The notes: a model not told the origin generated them from the sequence alone. 64,000 nucleotides of DNA from Candidatus Zixiibacteriota bacterium (GCA_036397555.1 DASWIS010000008.1:62001-126000); one strand, 5' to 3'. Shown: positions 44,819 to 53,783, counted from the stretch's first letter. Numbers and translations: made by a program.

Positions 44819-45016
44819 ATGGCAAACTGGGAATACAGGCGCATTGCCATCAAAACCAGCGGCGGGATTTTTCGGCAGATCAGACCCGCGGATGATTACA
44901 CGCCCGTTCTCAACGAGGCCGGACGCGACGGCTGGGAACTGGCGGCCGCGATCCCGATGACCGAGGGCCACGGACGCGTCGCGTCGATTGAGTTTGTGTT
45001 CAAGCGGCTGCGATAG
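44819..45016 (+). CDS. DUF4177-like small protein
   Basis: 65 aa. The pattern NWEYRRIAIKTSGG, LNEAGRDGWELAAAIPM and a terminal IEFVFKRLR matches the DUF4177 family: a small alpha/beta protein with a GWEL core. Its function is unknown. It lies 24 bp after the Arc-like gene in what looks like one transcript with the SPFH gene. A GAGAGG ribosome-binding site lies about 13 bp upstream of the start. It converges on a secreted-protein gene. Confidence 0.75.
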   Translation: MANWEYRRIAIKTSGGIFRQIRPADDYTPVLNEAGRDGWELAAAIPMTEGHGRVASIEFVFKRLR

Positions 45017-45050
45017 GGCCAGTTCGCGTTCGACCATCCCACCGACCGCG

Positions 45051-45959
45051 CTACTGACAAGGGTGACAGAACGTCGTGTCAGGGTCGGCGGCGTAAAAGA
45101 CGACTGCCGCCATCTTGTCCAAATCAGTCTGGTCCGTGTCATCGTCGCAGTCAACATCCGTTGTGTGATACGGGCAACACGGATTGGGGTCGTCCGGCTC
45201 CGGGTAGCTTTGATTGACTACCTGGCTGATCTTGACGACGTCGAGGACGTTGTGGACGGTATCGCAGTATGGGTCGGCGTGGCAGTCGCAGGCGCAACAC
45301 ACGGTGACTAATCCGGCGGTAAATGACGGAATCACTTCCTGACCATCCCCGTCCACGAAAACCAGATGGTTTCCTGGAGATATACACTGCGAGTCAATGA
45401 CAAACTCTCCGTTGCCCTCGGCTACATCGAATACGATTTCGATTGATGGTGTCCCGGAGTCGGGATTTCCATCACTACCAGGATTGAGTGAGTCGATACC
45501 TACGCGTACAAAAAGGACCGCGTCCGGGCTGACAAAGTCGACGGCGGAATCTGGAATACACCACGCCTGTCCATTTGTGTCCGATCTGCAGTATGATCCG
45601 AAATCGAAGCCGCCCGACCACTTGGTGGCGTAGTACCCAGTAACTCCGAAACTGCTGGCGGAGTCCCATGCGGAAAGTCGTCCTCCAGGAACTACCATCG
45701 CCCGTTGCTTCCAAAAGGCGGCTCCGCCGACGGTTCTTAGCTCAAGTGGTAGCAGAACACCTGTCAGAGCGACTTCGTTTGTCAGGTAGACGCCGATTGT
45801 CACACCGGTGTCTCCAGGCGGGACATCTCGTGACTGGATCGTCACCGAGTTTTGCGCCCGCGCGGACGCACAGGCGAACAACGCAATTACGATGAACAGA
45901 GTCGCCAGGATACCCATGCGCCCACCGTTGATCCTCACTCGTTCACCTAAAGCTCCCAT
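45051..45959 (-). CDS. Secreted protein with cohesin-like and Cys-flanked dockerin-like domains
   Basis: 302 aa from ATG 45959, which has GGGAGG at ideal spacing; a signal peptide follows (LATLFIVIALFACASARA). Residues about 35-215 look like a beta-sandwich: VTIQSRDVPPGDTGVTIGVY, VALTGVLLPLELRTVGG and IEIVFDVAEGNGEFVIDS, reminiscent of cohesin or TIG-like folds. The last 82 residues are the dockerin-like pair (CDCHADPYCDTVHNVLDVV, TDVDCDDDTDQTDLDKMA, FCHPCQ). Having both in one chain is notable. The cohesin assignment is tentative. Confidence 0.75.
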   Translation of the reverse strand: MGALGERVRINGGRMGILATLFIVIALFACASARAQNSVTIQSRDVPPGDTGVTIGVYLTNEVALTGVLLPLELRTVGGAAFWKQRAMVVPGGRLSAWDSASSFGVTGYYATKWSGGFDFGSYCRSDTNGQAWCIPDSAVDFVSPDAVLFVRVGIDSLNPGSDGNPDSGTPSIEIVFDVAEGNGEFVIDSQCISPGNHLVFVDGDGQEVIPSFTAGLVTVCCACDCHADPYCDTVHNVLDVVKISQVVNQSYPEPDDPNPCCPYHTTDVDCDDDTDQTDLDKMAAVVFYAADPDTTFCHPCQ

Positions 45960-46157
45960 TGCTAACCTCCCACTTACCGAGGAGCCGGGCCCCTCAGGGA
46001 TTGTCGCACGGGTGTTTGGCCCTGACCGCTTTTGGTCCCCCAAACGGGATCGACATCAGGGCTTGCCTGAGAAACGCTCGCTACTCTGAAGCGCATCGAA
46101 ATGAATGCAGACGATCTCGATGGACTTAACGTGGGCCATCAAAGTGACCTATGTGAA

Positions 46158-46183
46158 CCCTGACGGATAAAGCCCCGTCAGGG
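46158..46183 (-). terminator. Hairpin overlapping the end of the FTP/PepSY gene
   Basis: CCCTGACGG and CCGTCAGGG form a perfect 9-bp stem with an 8-nt loop; the gene's TGA lies in one arm. No U-tract follows on the minus strand, so this is only a candidate terminator or mRNA-protecting structure. Confidence 0.45.
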
Positions 46184-47092
46184 CCACCCCGCCGGAACAA
46201 TTGACGAATCTCTGTAGAATGGCGGCGCGAGTTTGGCCGTGTCGGTGATATCAATCATTGGCCACAGCCGAGGCTTCCCTTCTGTCGACTGTGGTTGCTG
46301 AGGGGCAGGCTTGCCCGATGCACCTCCATGCTTATCTGTCAATTGCGAGTTGGTGTCGTCGGAAGGGCTTGCTTGGGACGGTATGAGCATTCCCCTCGTC
46401 GCACTGATAACTTCCCCAGTGTGCGCATCAATCAGGAAGGAATACCCGGGGAAATGGGATAGCCACGTACTGGCACGCCATACAAGTCGGTACTCATCCT
46501 GCAGTTGCACGATCACCAGCTCGATCGACTTCGGACGCAGTTGAACCGGCTCACCCATGTGCGTCGAAGAAATCGACAGCAACTCATCCGCTCGCACGTT
46601 CGAGGATGCGTCGATGTCAATCCCCGGCACATAGCTGCTTTCAATATACCCCATTCGCAAGTCTTGCTGGAATCTGGCAATGACTTGCGCCCCTTCAACT
46701 TTGACGCCGCCGTAAAACTGCTGGAACCGCATTTGATGGCGCATGAGCGTCACAGAGTCGCGCGGGCCGCCCTGGATCAGTATTAGTTCGCTGCGCGGAT
46801 CGGTCATCCCGAATATGTCCTTGTTGTCTTCCAGGAAGCGATAGACCGCTTCCATCCCCGCCTCCTTGGAGGGATCGCGAATCCGGTCGGACAGGTACCC
46901 CGTGGCCGATCGCGCGACGCCGAGTTCATCGAAGTGTACATTGCTGAACTCGTATTTTTGCCGAAACACCTCAATCCGTCGCTCGCGCGGCTCCTGACAA
47001 AACCCGGTGGCGCCTGTAATCCAATTGACCAGTATTATCATTACGCCAACTGCAAGAGCGCCGCGTCCCAACTGTGCCGACACCATTTGCAT
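46178..47092 (-). CDS. Secreted FTP/PepSY-like propeptide protein without a protease domain
   Basis: 304 aa; GGGAGGAG upstream fixes the start, and residues about 9-32 are a signal peptide. The body resembles the FTP-PepSY propeptide of thermolysin-family (M4) proteases: FLEDNKDIFGM, VTLMRHQMRFQQFYGGVKVE, GAQVIARFQQDLRMGYIESS and a PepSY-like YRLVWRASTWLSHFPGYSFL with DAHTGEVI. M4 enzymes would continue with an HExxH catalytic domain, but here a polar tail and stop follow at once. It could be an orphan inhibitor/chaperone or a truncated protease remnant. Confidence 0.7.
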   Translation of the reverse strand: MQMVSAQLGRGALAVGVMIILVNWITGATGFCQEPRERRIEVFRQKYEFSNVHFDELGVARSATGYLSDRIRDPSKEAGMEAVYRFLEDNKDIFGMTDPRSELILIQGGPRDSVTLMRHQMRFQQFYGGVKVEGAQVIARFQQDLRMGYIESSYVPGIDIDASSNVRADELLSISSTHMGEPVQLRPKSIELVIVQLQDEYRLVWRASTWLSHFPGYSFLIDAHTGEVISATRGMLIPSQASPSDDTNSQLTDKHGGASGKPAPQQPQSTEGKPRLWPMIDITDTAKLAPPFYRDSSIVPAGWP

Positions 47093-47389
47093 GGTCGACT
47101 CCTCCCACTAAACTCAGCTTATGCTGCCGTACTCGCCCATCTGGCAGGTCGGAACTGAAACTGACAAGCCCTCGTGAGTCAGTACCGACAGATTCGTTGT
47201 TTATTCCCATAAATCCATCGAACGCACGTGTCGTGTCAGGCCGTGTGCTTCAATCGTTGAGAATCAGTACAACTGGGCTGGGCGATGGACGCAGGGGGAA
47301 TTATCTCACAAACCGCTCCGACAAACCCTTGTAAAGCGGAGCAATCAGGGAACATGCCGCAGCGGAAGTGCCCCGTTTCCGCACAGCAC
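47093..47389. other. Intergenic region between the FTP/PepSY and cold-shock genes
   Basis: About 297 bp (355 bp counting the cold-shock terminator) with no convincing gene. It should carry the promoter of the FTP/PepSY gene on the minus strand. I see no clear repeat or RNA structure in it other than the terminator at its right end. Confidence 0.5.
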
Positions 47390-47427
47390 AAAAAAACCCC
47401 CGATCCGCCTGCGCGGATCGGGGGTTT
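47390..47427 (-). terminator. Intrinsic terminator of the cold-shock gene
   Basis: A perfect 15-bp stem (AAACCCCCGATCCGC / GCGGATCGGGGGTTT, 4-nt loop) is followed on the minus strand by a run of seven U residues. It lies 20 bp after the cold-shock stop codon. This is a textbook Rho-independent terminator. Confidence 0.95.
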
Positions 47428-47447
47428 AGCGTTCTATGCGTGAACTC

Positions 47448-47648
47448 TTAGAGTTTGCGCACGTTCGCGGCTTGCGGTCCCTTCGGGCCCTGCACGATGT
47501 CAAACTGCACCTGCATGCCCTCGGCGAGGGAACGGAAACCATCGGCCTGAATTGCGGAGTAGTGAACGAACACGTCGTCGCCATCCTCACGCTCGATGAA
47601 ACCGAAACCCTTGCTGTCGTTGAACCACTTGACGGTACCTTCCGCCAT
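47448..47648 (-). CDS. Cold-shock protein, CspA family
   Basis: 66 aa with the cold-shock domain nucleic-acid motifs RNP1 (KGFGFI) and RNP2 (VFVHYSAI), starting [18 protein letters not shown]. It acts as an RNA chaperone. AAAGGAAG precedes the start. The 257-bp gap upstream may hold a long 5' leader, as in many csp mRNAs, but I cannot show its structure. A strong intrinsic terminator follows, so it is a single-gene transcript. Confidence 0.97.
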   Translation of the reverse strand: MAEGTVKWFNDSKGFGFIEREDGDDVFVHYSAIQADGFRSLAEGMQVQFDIVQGPKGPQAANVRKL

Positions 47649-47905
47649 GATCCACTTCCTTTGTTACCGGGACAAAACGGTGTCCCACGTCCGTTGGCCC
47701 CTATGGCCGATGAAACAAGTCGTTCTTTTCTTCAGATTGTCCTGGGATTGTGTTCCGTGGCCGTTCTTGAGAAAAGTCCTACTGTTTCGTTCTACCAATC
47801 CATAAGATCGGCACCCCCTATACATTCGTCCAGCGCTTTTTGTTCCCTTTTTTTGAGAATTGATCCGGGCTGATCCAATCCGAGGGAGGCCGCCGGGCCG
47901 GGAAA

Positions 47906-48820
47906 TTAGTTACCACTGCCCTCCCCATCAGCACAATTCTGGCCGAGGAATTGATCCAGTTCGACCAGACGGTACTGAGGGGACGCCTCGATCGCATGTC
48001 GGATGATCGGCACGTGGCCGGCCCCGATGATCAGCAGCAGACGCTCGCCCGGTCCCTCGGTGAGTCGCGTCAGATTGGCAAAGATCCGGAGGTTGCGGTT
48101 GTACCACCCTGTCTTGGCATCGGCACCGGGGTACTCATCCCCGAACCCGGCCTTGAACGTGCCGATCAGGTAATGCCCATGCCCCACCGCGAGACGGTCG
48201 GGAACATTGATCTGAAGAAATGTCTCAATGAGCGACTGTTGCGCCTTTTGTCGATCTTCGTACTCGTACAGCGACTCATAGAACTCCTCCCACGGCGCCT
48301 CAACGCTGTCAAGCAGTGTGTCCTGACCGTGCTCGACCGCATATTCCCACGGGTTGACGAACGGCTGGTACCAGCGCGCCTTCGCATCGACGGGATACAC
48401 GCGGTCGTGCCCGTTGCCACGCGCCAGACGAAATCCCAGTTGGTAGATCTCGTTGGCCGGCAAGTCGAACTTGTCTGCGAGGTAGGAATCGTATTCGGAT
48501 TTCAGTTTCTCTGCACGGTCGGCGTGAGCCTCCACGGCAATCTTCGTCGGGTGATAGTTCGACAGGCAACGCACGATCTCCCGGATTTCTGACTGACGCG
48601 ACACCGACATGATGTCCACATCGTATTGCGGTTTATAGCCGTCGAGACCCGCGTCCTTGAAGTGGAAGACCCCTAGCACCAAAACGTCCGCCAGAGGCGC
48701 TGGCGGTGTCGGGGGCTGTGCCGCCGCTACTTCAACGCCGATGCAAATGACGGTCGTGACCGATGCGACAGTCGCCGACAACAGCAGGGGTGCGATCAAA
48801 GCAGGGAGCAACTTTCTCAT
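47906..48820 (-). CDS. Exported DUF5694 protein (TraB/ChaN-like superfamily)
   Basis: 304 aa from ATG 48820 with GGGAGG upstream and a signal peptide (about 1-32). The mature part begins LADVLVLGVFHFKDAGLDGY and has KIAVEAHADRAEKLKSEYD, AVGHGHYLIGTFKAGFGDEY and LLIIGAGHVPIIRHAIE. This set fits DUF5694, a relative of the TIKI/TraB/EreA group with paired His and Glu residues that may bind metal. Possible hydrolase; substrate unknown. Confidence 0.82.
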   Translation of the reverse strand: MRKLLPALIAPLLLSATVASVTTVICIGVEVAAAQPPTPPAPLADVLVLGVFHFKDAGLDGYKPQYDVDIMSVSRQSEIREIVRCLSNYHPTKIAVEAHADRAEKLKSEYDSYLADKFDLPANEIYQLGFRLARGNGHDRVYPVDAKARWYQPFVNPWEYAVEHGQDTLLDSVEAPWEEFYESLYEYEDRQKAQQSLIETFLQINVPDRLAVGHGHYLIGTFKAGFGDEYPGADAKTGWYNRNLRIFANLTRLTEGPGERLLLIIGAGHVPIIRHAIEASPQYRLVELDQFLGQNCADGEGSGN

Positions 48821-49220
48821 AGCACCTCCCCTGAGGGGAAGATTGAGTTGCTGGTTACCGCGCATGTGACCTTCCTACGCGTGATTGACAACCGGCAGTT
48901 TGCTCCTCCTTTCTACAATTCAACGGGCGTAGATGTTGAGTTATCGGGATATGGTGCAGTCGCACGCACGCGGCCCCGCATGGAAGCCCATTGCCACGGT
49001 GTGCGCTAAGTAGTCGATCGAGATACACCATTCCTTCCGTGTCGTACATCCCGAGGGCCGACAGCGTAGCGACAATCGGGTCGTGCGGGTCAATCGCGGA
49101 GCATGTGCGGGACTGCGATGCCGCGTCGCATGCTCGTGTGATGCTGCCGATGCGATTGTGGCATCCCCGCCTGCGAGTGTCAAGCGGTTTGCTGTGCTGC
49201 CGATTGGTGAAACGACGGTG
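48821..49220. other. 400-bp region without a clear gene
   Basis: Short frames on the minus strand (64-80 aa) look spurious: unusual composition, no domain and no ribosome-binding site. The region separates two minus-strand genes and should carry the DUF5694 gene promoter. I see no strong hairpin or repeat. Confidence 0.45.
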
Positions 49221-50603
49221 TCAATCCGTCGTCATTGCCGATAGGAACTTCGCCAGATTCGGCCCGCGATCGAGTACGTTGACTACCTCGATCACTCGAT
49301 CCTGACCGCCTCGATCAAGCACATCGTTGGTGAGGGCACGGAACTTCTCTTCGAGATCCGCGTCGGACATCGGATTCTGCGGGTATCCGCGCGGGAAATC
49401 GACATCCTTTCTGACCGTTTTCCCATTCGCGGTCGTAATCTCGACGCCGGCCCACTTCTTCGCCGGAAACTGCCGTTCAAACTCCGGATCCACGACGACT
49501 TCGATTTTTTGCAGAAGCGCACGCAGCTCCGGGTCGTGGATGCGGTCATGTGTGAACTGAAGTGGCGTGACCATCCGGTCGGCGATGGCGACACCGATCA
49601 CATAGGGGAGCGAGTGGTCGGCGGTCTCTTTGGTTTCCGGAACGTACTTTGTCGGATCGGCGAGGATGTCTTTTGCGCGGGCGATCGTTCGCACACGCAC
49701 TTTGGTTACATCCTCCGCTTTGATGTCGTGCTGTTTGACCAGATCGAGCGTGCCGGAAATCGACGAGTGTGTCAGCGCCTCGGTCGGAAACGCCTTGAAG
49801 GCGCAACGTCCGATCCGCCATGACTCGCCCAGCCCGTCGGTCAGTCGGCCCATGTCCCAGTCGGGGCCGAGTAGTTGGCAAAACCCTTCTTTGCCTTCAA
49901 TGATCAATTCGGTCCCGATGTATCCATTCTGCGCAAGGCGCGCCGCCATGACCCCCGAGGCAGTCGCCATCGGATCGACCGTGTTTTTCATCATCGTCAG
50001 TTTCCCGGCGGCGACCGCGCCCATGGTCATGTTGTGGCAGGTCGAGATGCCGACGGCATTGACGATCTGATCCTCCGTCAGCCCCATCATGTATCCCGCC
50101 ACGACCGGCGAGACCATCTGGGTGAGTGAGGCATGGTGCCAGCCGCGCTCACGGATGCCGGGAATGCCCCATTCGCACAGTCGCATCTCCAGCTCGTAGG
50201 CAAGAACGATCCCCGCGATCACATCCTTGCCGCTTCTGCCGCACTGCTCAGCGCAGGTTGTCGCCGCCGGGATCAGGTCGGATGGATGCGAGGGATCGGC
50301 CTCCCAGTAGATGTCGTTGTAGTCCATCACGCGGATCGCCAGCGCGTTCAGCAGTGTTGCCCAGTAGGCATTGGTCTTCGTGCCCGCGCTCCAGACCGTG
50401 GCTTCGGCATTGCCGCCGAATGCCGACAACGTGTGATGCATGATTTCGATGTCTTCATGATGGAATCCGCCGAGCGCACAGCCGCAGGAATCCAACAGAA
50501 AGCGTTTGGCGTGTCTGACCGAATCGGGGTCAATCTGCTCGTACTTCAGAGATCGCGCAAACCGCGCCCACCGGCGGGCAATGCTCATCTGGGGAGTGGA
50601 CAT
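49221..50603 (-). CDS. MmgE/PrpD family protein (2-methylcitrate dehydratase-like)
   Basis: 460 aa from ATG 50603 with GGAG upstream. MmgE/PrpD features include FLLDSCGCALGGFHHEDIEI, WATLLNALAIRVMDYNDIYW, PSDLIPAATTCAEQCGRSGK, GISTCHNMTMGAVAAGKLTM and a C-terminal HDRIHDPELRALLQKIEV. The family includes 2-methylcitrate dehydratase and cis-aconitate decarboxylase. No prpB or prpC neighbours are present, so the substrate is open. It appears monocistronic. Confidence 0.93.
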   Translation of the reverse strand: MSTPQMSIARRWARFARSLKYEQIDPDSVRHAKRFLLDSCGCALGGFHHEDIEIMHHTLSAFGGNAEATVWSAGTKTNAYWATLLNALAIRVMDYNDIYWEADPSHPSDLIPAATTCAEQCGRSGKDVIAGIVLAYELEMRLCEWGIPGIRERGWHHASLTQMVSPVVAGYMMGLTEDQIVNAVGISTCHNMTMGAVAAGKLTMMKNTVDPMATASGVMAARLAQNGYIGTELIIEGKEGFCQLLGPDWDMGRLTDGLGESWRIGRCAFKAFPTEALTHSSISGTLDLVKQHDIKAEDVTKVRVRTIARAKDILADPTKYVPETKETADHSLPYVIGVAIADRMVTPLQFTHDRIHDPELRALLQKIEVVVDPEFERQFPAKKWAGVEITTANGKTVRKDVDFPRGYPQNPMSDADLEEKFRALTNDVLDRGGQDRVIEVVNVLDRGPNLAKFLSAMTTD

Positions 50604-50764
50604 CGGGTCTCCAAGGGGTTGTCGGCGCTTGACTTGGCCATTGACGCCCAAGCGTCCGCAGAGAATCGCGCAAACTCCGCCCAAACGCAAGCGGCTCCGT
50701 CGCTCAAATTGTGCGCGGGGTTGTCGAAAATAGGTATGAGTGCCCTGTCGCAGCGGAGTCGGCC

Positions 50765-51280
50765 ATGCGCATGATCAATGTACCCATGATCCTGTCAAGA
50801 CTGGTCGTGCTGGGCATCTTGGGACTGTTTCTGTATCCCTTCATGCCCGCCAAGCAGAAATGGCAATTGCAGGCAGCGTTCGGCAGCAAAACCGCCGACT
50901 CGCTGCTATGGGAATACTACCGTCCGCCGGTCGCGGGGGCGATGCAGTTTGCTCTCGAATTCCCATTTGCAATTCGTGCGGCCGATGGCCGTGAACTGGC
51001 CAACCGCCGCGATGTCCGGTATGTCGAGCTGGGGGAGTCTCTGTGGCGACGAGGGGAGCAATGGGTTGTCCACCTGCGAAGGGATGCCGTCGACCGGCTG
51101 GCGAAACATCTCAAACAGAATCCCGGCACCGTGCTCCGGGTCGAACTCGACCAGGGCTGGGGTGCCGACTTCAAACTGGAAGAGGCGCAGTCACCACTCT
51201 ACATCGACCCACGACTGTTCACCGATGAACCGGGCTCACTGGTCTATCAGGCCATCGAGGACTGGTACATCGTTCCCTGA
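50765..51280 (+). CDS. Exported or membrane-anchored protein of unknown function
   Basis: 171 aa from ATG 50765 (CGGAG upstream); the longer frame starting at 50711 is less likely. An N-terminal hydrophobic helix (about 9-27, LSRLVVLGILGLFLYPF) is a signal or anchor. The rest is a compact Arg/Trp-containing domain (RRDVRYVELGESLWRRGEQW, TVLRVELDQGWGADFKLEEA) that I do not recognise. Divergent from the MmgE/PrpD gene. No functional clue from neighbours. Confidence 0.65.
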   Translation: MRMINVPMILSRLVVLGILGLFLYPFMPAKQKWQLQAAFGSKTADSLLWEYYRPPVAGAMQFALEFPFAIRAADGRELANRRDVRYVELGESLWRRGEQWVVHLRRDAVDRLAKHLKQNPGTVLRVELDQGWGADFKLEEAQSPLYIDPRLFTDEPGSLVYQAIEDWYIVP

Positions 51281-51375
51281 TCGATCGACGACACCTCGCC
51301 ACCGGTCGGGATTTGGTTGCGCATCATCGCGGTTCACCCCTTCTTGGATGCCGGGACATTCCTCACGGAGGGCTC

Positions 51376-51792
51376 ATGGTACGCGGCATACTGGCAGTGT
51401 TTGTCGGACTGATCGCGATCTTTGTCAGCGTCTATTTCATGACGGGGGCGCTGACCATCGCGTTCGGTCTGGACCCGATGACCACACAGACCCCGCCAGG
51501 GCTGTATCTCTTCTTCAATATACTCCTCGGGATGGTATGCGCCGTCTTCGGTGGCTATGCCGCCGGGCTCGTGGCCCGGCGCGACGAGGTTCGCCATGCG
51601 ATGTATGTCGCAGCAGTGGGGCTCATCCTGGGGCTGGTCTCGTTGGCGATGCCCGCTGAGGGACAACCGATCTGGTATCTTCTGATAACGATCCTGACCA
51701 TGCCTCCCGCGGTCGTATTCGGCGGCTGGGTGCGAATGCGACAAGCGCGACATGATCGGCCCGCACCGACGACTGCCCCGGAATCTGCCTGA
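51376..51792 (+). CDS. Small four-helix membrane protein
   Basis: 138 aa from ATG 51376 with GGAGGG at good spacing. Four hydrophobic segments are visible: about 4-22, 45-66, 76-92 and 100-118. A basic tail follows (MRQARHDRPAPTT). No family motif is recognised; the length and topology resemble small inner-membrane proteins of unknown function. It converges on the secreted-protein gene ending at 51839. Confidence 0.65.
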   Translation: MVRGILAVFVGLIAIFVSVYFMTGALTIAFGLDPMTTQTPPGLYLFFNILLGMVCAVFGGYAAGLVARRDEVRHAMYVAAVGLILGLVSLAMPAEGQPIWYLLITILTMPPAVVFGGWVRMRQARHDRPAPTTAPESA

Positions 51793-51838
51793 TCGGACGT
51801 ACGACTCCATTGCAGCGGCGTCCAACCCCTGTCAGACC

Positions 51839-52867
51839 TTAGCGCGTCGTTAAGTCGACGTCACCGTAGGCCGTGGGAAAGTAGAATGTGTTAAGATGCA
51901 CATTCTCGACCCGCGCGCCGACCACGCCCGCCAGATCGCCGATTAGGAATATCTTCGTCTGTCCCGAGCCGATGGTCATGACGCGCGAAACCATGAAGTT
52001 CTCGTTGACGTGCCCCGTCGGCGAAGCCGACAGGACCGAAAACTTCGCTGAGTAGTTGATGTCGTGCGCCGTGCGAAGGGTCGAAATCGACACGGTCGAG
52101 TAAGTGTCGCCCGAGCCGGAAGTGTGGAACTTATAGAACCAGCCGTTGGCCATCACGACCATGTACCCGCCTTTGGGTACCGTAATCACGGCCGAATCAA
52201 TCACCGACACGGTCGTACTGAGGCTTTTGAGAGCATTGAATGTGTGCGCGATTCCCGGTTCGTCGACCAGACGGTTCGCGGGAATCGATTCCAGTTCGAT
52301 TTCGGTTGAATCGATGGCGCCCTGTGGCAACCGCGCCTCCGAGAGCGTGCCGATGATCAGCTCGCTGGCGCTGATTGTCTTTGGGTGATGGGCATCGGGA
52401 ATGGCGGCATGCAAGGCGATATCGTTGTCGATCTCCGCCGATTCCTCCAGTTCCAACGGCAGGTAGCCGCCGACTTTGTCAGCGTCGTGCGACCGCCAGG
52501 CATAGGGAACCATCACCAGCCGCGAACGCGGAACGAGCGGATCGGAGCTCTCCGGTTCAATCTCCAAGTAGATGCTGTCCAGATAGAATACGAACTCGGG
52601 TATCGAATCCAGCGAACCTAAGAGGACGGCGAAGACCCCCGCGACGGTCGTGACCGAGTGTGTTTCCTCCCAGAGCAAAGTGCCCATGACCGGATCGTTG
52701 AAGAGCCGAAATCCGACATCATAGCTTGAGTCCGGAAGCGGACGTCCCGCTGTGTCCGCCAGCCGCCCTTGATAATTCAGGAGCCGTGGCACATCCCCTG
52801 CCGACGCCGTCGAAACTGACGTGGCGAGGACGACCGCTAACGCGGCGGCAGCCGATTTCACAGACAT
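51839..52867 (-). CDS. Secreted protein sharing an N-terminal domain with the S74 protein
   Basis: 342 aa from ATG 52867 (GGAG upstream; signal peptide AAALAVVLATSVSTASA). The first 110 mature residues align by eye with the S74 protein at 10003-11673. Paired blocks are NYQGRLADTAGRPLP / IQGRLTDAGGVPV, VGFRLFNDPVMGTLLWEE / IGFRIYDAQFLGTQLW and RSRLVMVPYAWR / RTRLVTGPYAYR. The C-terminal half is beta-rich and different, without S74. It probably forms a surface or secreted structure; function unknown. Confidence 0.75.
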   Translation of the reverse strand: MSVKSAAAALAVVLATSVSTASAGDVPRLLNYQGRLADTAGRPLPDSSYDVGFRLFNDPVMGTLLWEETHSVTTVAGVFAVLLGSLDSIPEFVFYLDSIYLEIEPESSDPLVPRSRLVMVPYAWRSHDADKVGGYLPLELEESAEIDNDIALHAAIPDAHHPKTISASELIIGTLSEARLPQGAIDSTEIELESIPANRLVDEPGIAHTFNALKSLSTTVSVIDSAVITVPKGGYMVVMANGWFYKFHTSGSGDTYSTVSISTLRTAHDINYSAKFSVLSASPTGHVNENFMVSRVMTIGSGQTKIFLIGDLAGVVGARVENVHLNTFYFPTAYGDVDLTTR

Positions 52868-53062
52868 CAATGCGCTCCAAGGGCGGGTAAGATAACGCGT
52901 GACTCTTCCAGCCATAATCACTCTGTTTTGAGCGCCGGTGTCAAGACCACCGACGGCCCGCCGCCTCTTGACTGTTATCGGCAATTGGGGTAGGGTGCAC
53001 CAACACACCGGCTCCGGACAAGCGCGTGCTTCGGCGTGTCCGGATGTCAGAGAGAATGGGTG

Positions 53063-53629
53063 ATGACCGACGATGTCCGGTTTGACTGGTCCCAGTTTCG
53101 ACTGGGAATCTACATTCAGAACAGCCCGGAGCATCTGTACCGTCTCTGGACCACGCCGTCGGGGCTGATTCGCTGGTTTCTGCGCACGGCGGCATTTGCC
53201 GCCGCCGACGGTCCGCCAAAAACACCCGCGAAGGCCAAATCATTGCCGCCATACGGTACCCTCAAGTGCCGTCACGATGATGACCCGTGCGGGATCGGCG
53301 ATCGCTACCGTTGGGAGTGGTACTACGACGGCGGAATCAGCGGCGAGGGCTGGATCATCGACGTGCGCCCACCCACTCGTCTGGAGTTCACATTCGGGGA
53401 CCGCATGGAAGTGACCGTCTCCATCCGCAAGCAGGGCAGTTACTCCGAAGTGGACTTGCGTCAGCACGGCATTCCGGTCAACGCTCGCGCGCGGCACGAG
53501 CTGCACATGGGATGCCGCCAGGCATGGACGTTTTTTCTCGCCAATCTCAAGTCGGTGGCTGAGGGTGGCCTGGATTTGCGCGAAACGGAACGCGGCAAGA
53601 GCAAACAACTGCATCTGGTCAACATCTGA
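53063..53629 (+). CDS. SRPBCC (START-like) domain protein
   Basis: 188 aa from ATG 53063. It has the helix-grip pattern IYIQNSPEHLYRLWTTPSGL then RWFLRTAAF, a beta core with DRYRWEWYYDGGISGEGWII and RLEFTFGDRMEVTVSIRKQG, and a C-terminal helix (HMGCRQAWTFFLANLKSVAE). This is the AHSA1/activator-of-Hsp90-like SRPBCC fold with a hydrophobic cavity. Ligand unknown. Unlike the SRPBCC gene at 12500-12997, its N-terminus is complete. Confidence 0.82.
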   Translation: MTDDVRFDWSQFRLGIYIQNSPEHLYRLWTTPSGLIRWFLRTAAFAAADGPPKTPAKAKSLPPYGTLKCRHDDDPCGIGDRYRWEWYYDGGISGEGWIIDVRPPTRLEFTFGDRMEVTVSIRKQGSYSEVDLRQHGIPVNARARHELHMGCRQAWTFFLANLKSVAEGGLDLRETERGKSKQLHLVNI

Positions 53630-53783
53630 GCGGCGGCATCGGGGCACCGGATCGCGATCGTGCCCGAAGTAGTGCTTGGGGCCCTAACATCACTGCCGTA
53701 TCATGCGATCTCCGTGTCGCCGGCAACGATTGCAGACTGCGGACGAGGCGACCATCTAACTTCAAATCAGGAGGGGATTAAAC

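Noticed and set aside
39132-45959. A cellulosome locus
   Set aside because: Dockerin-like modules occur, but there are no glycoside hydrolases, scaffoldins or carbohydrate-binding modules in the window.
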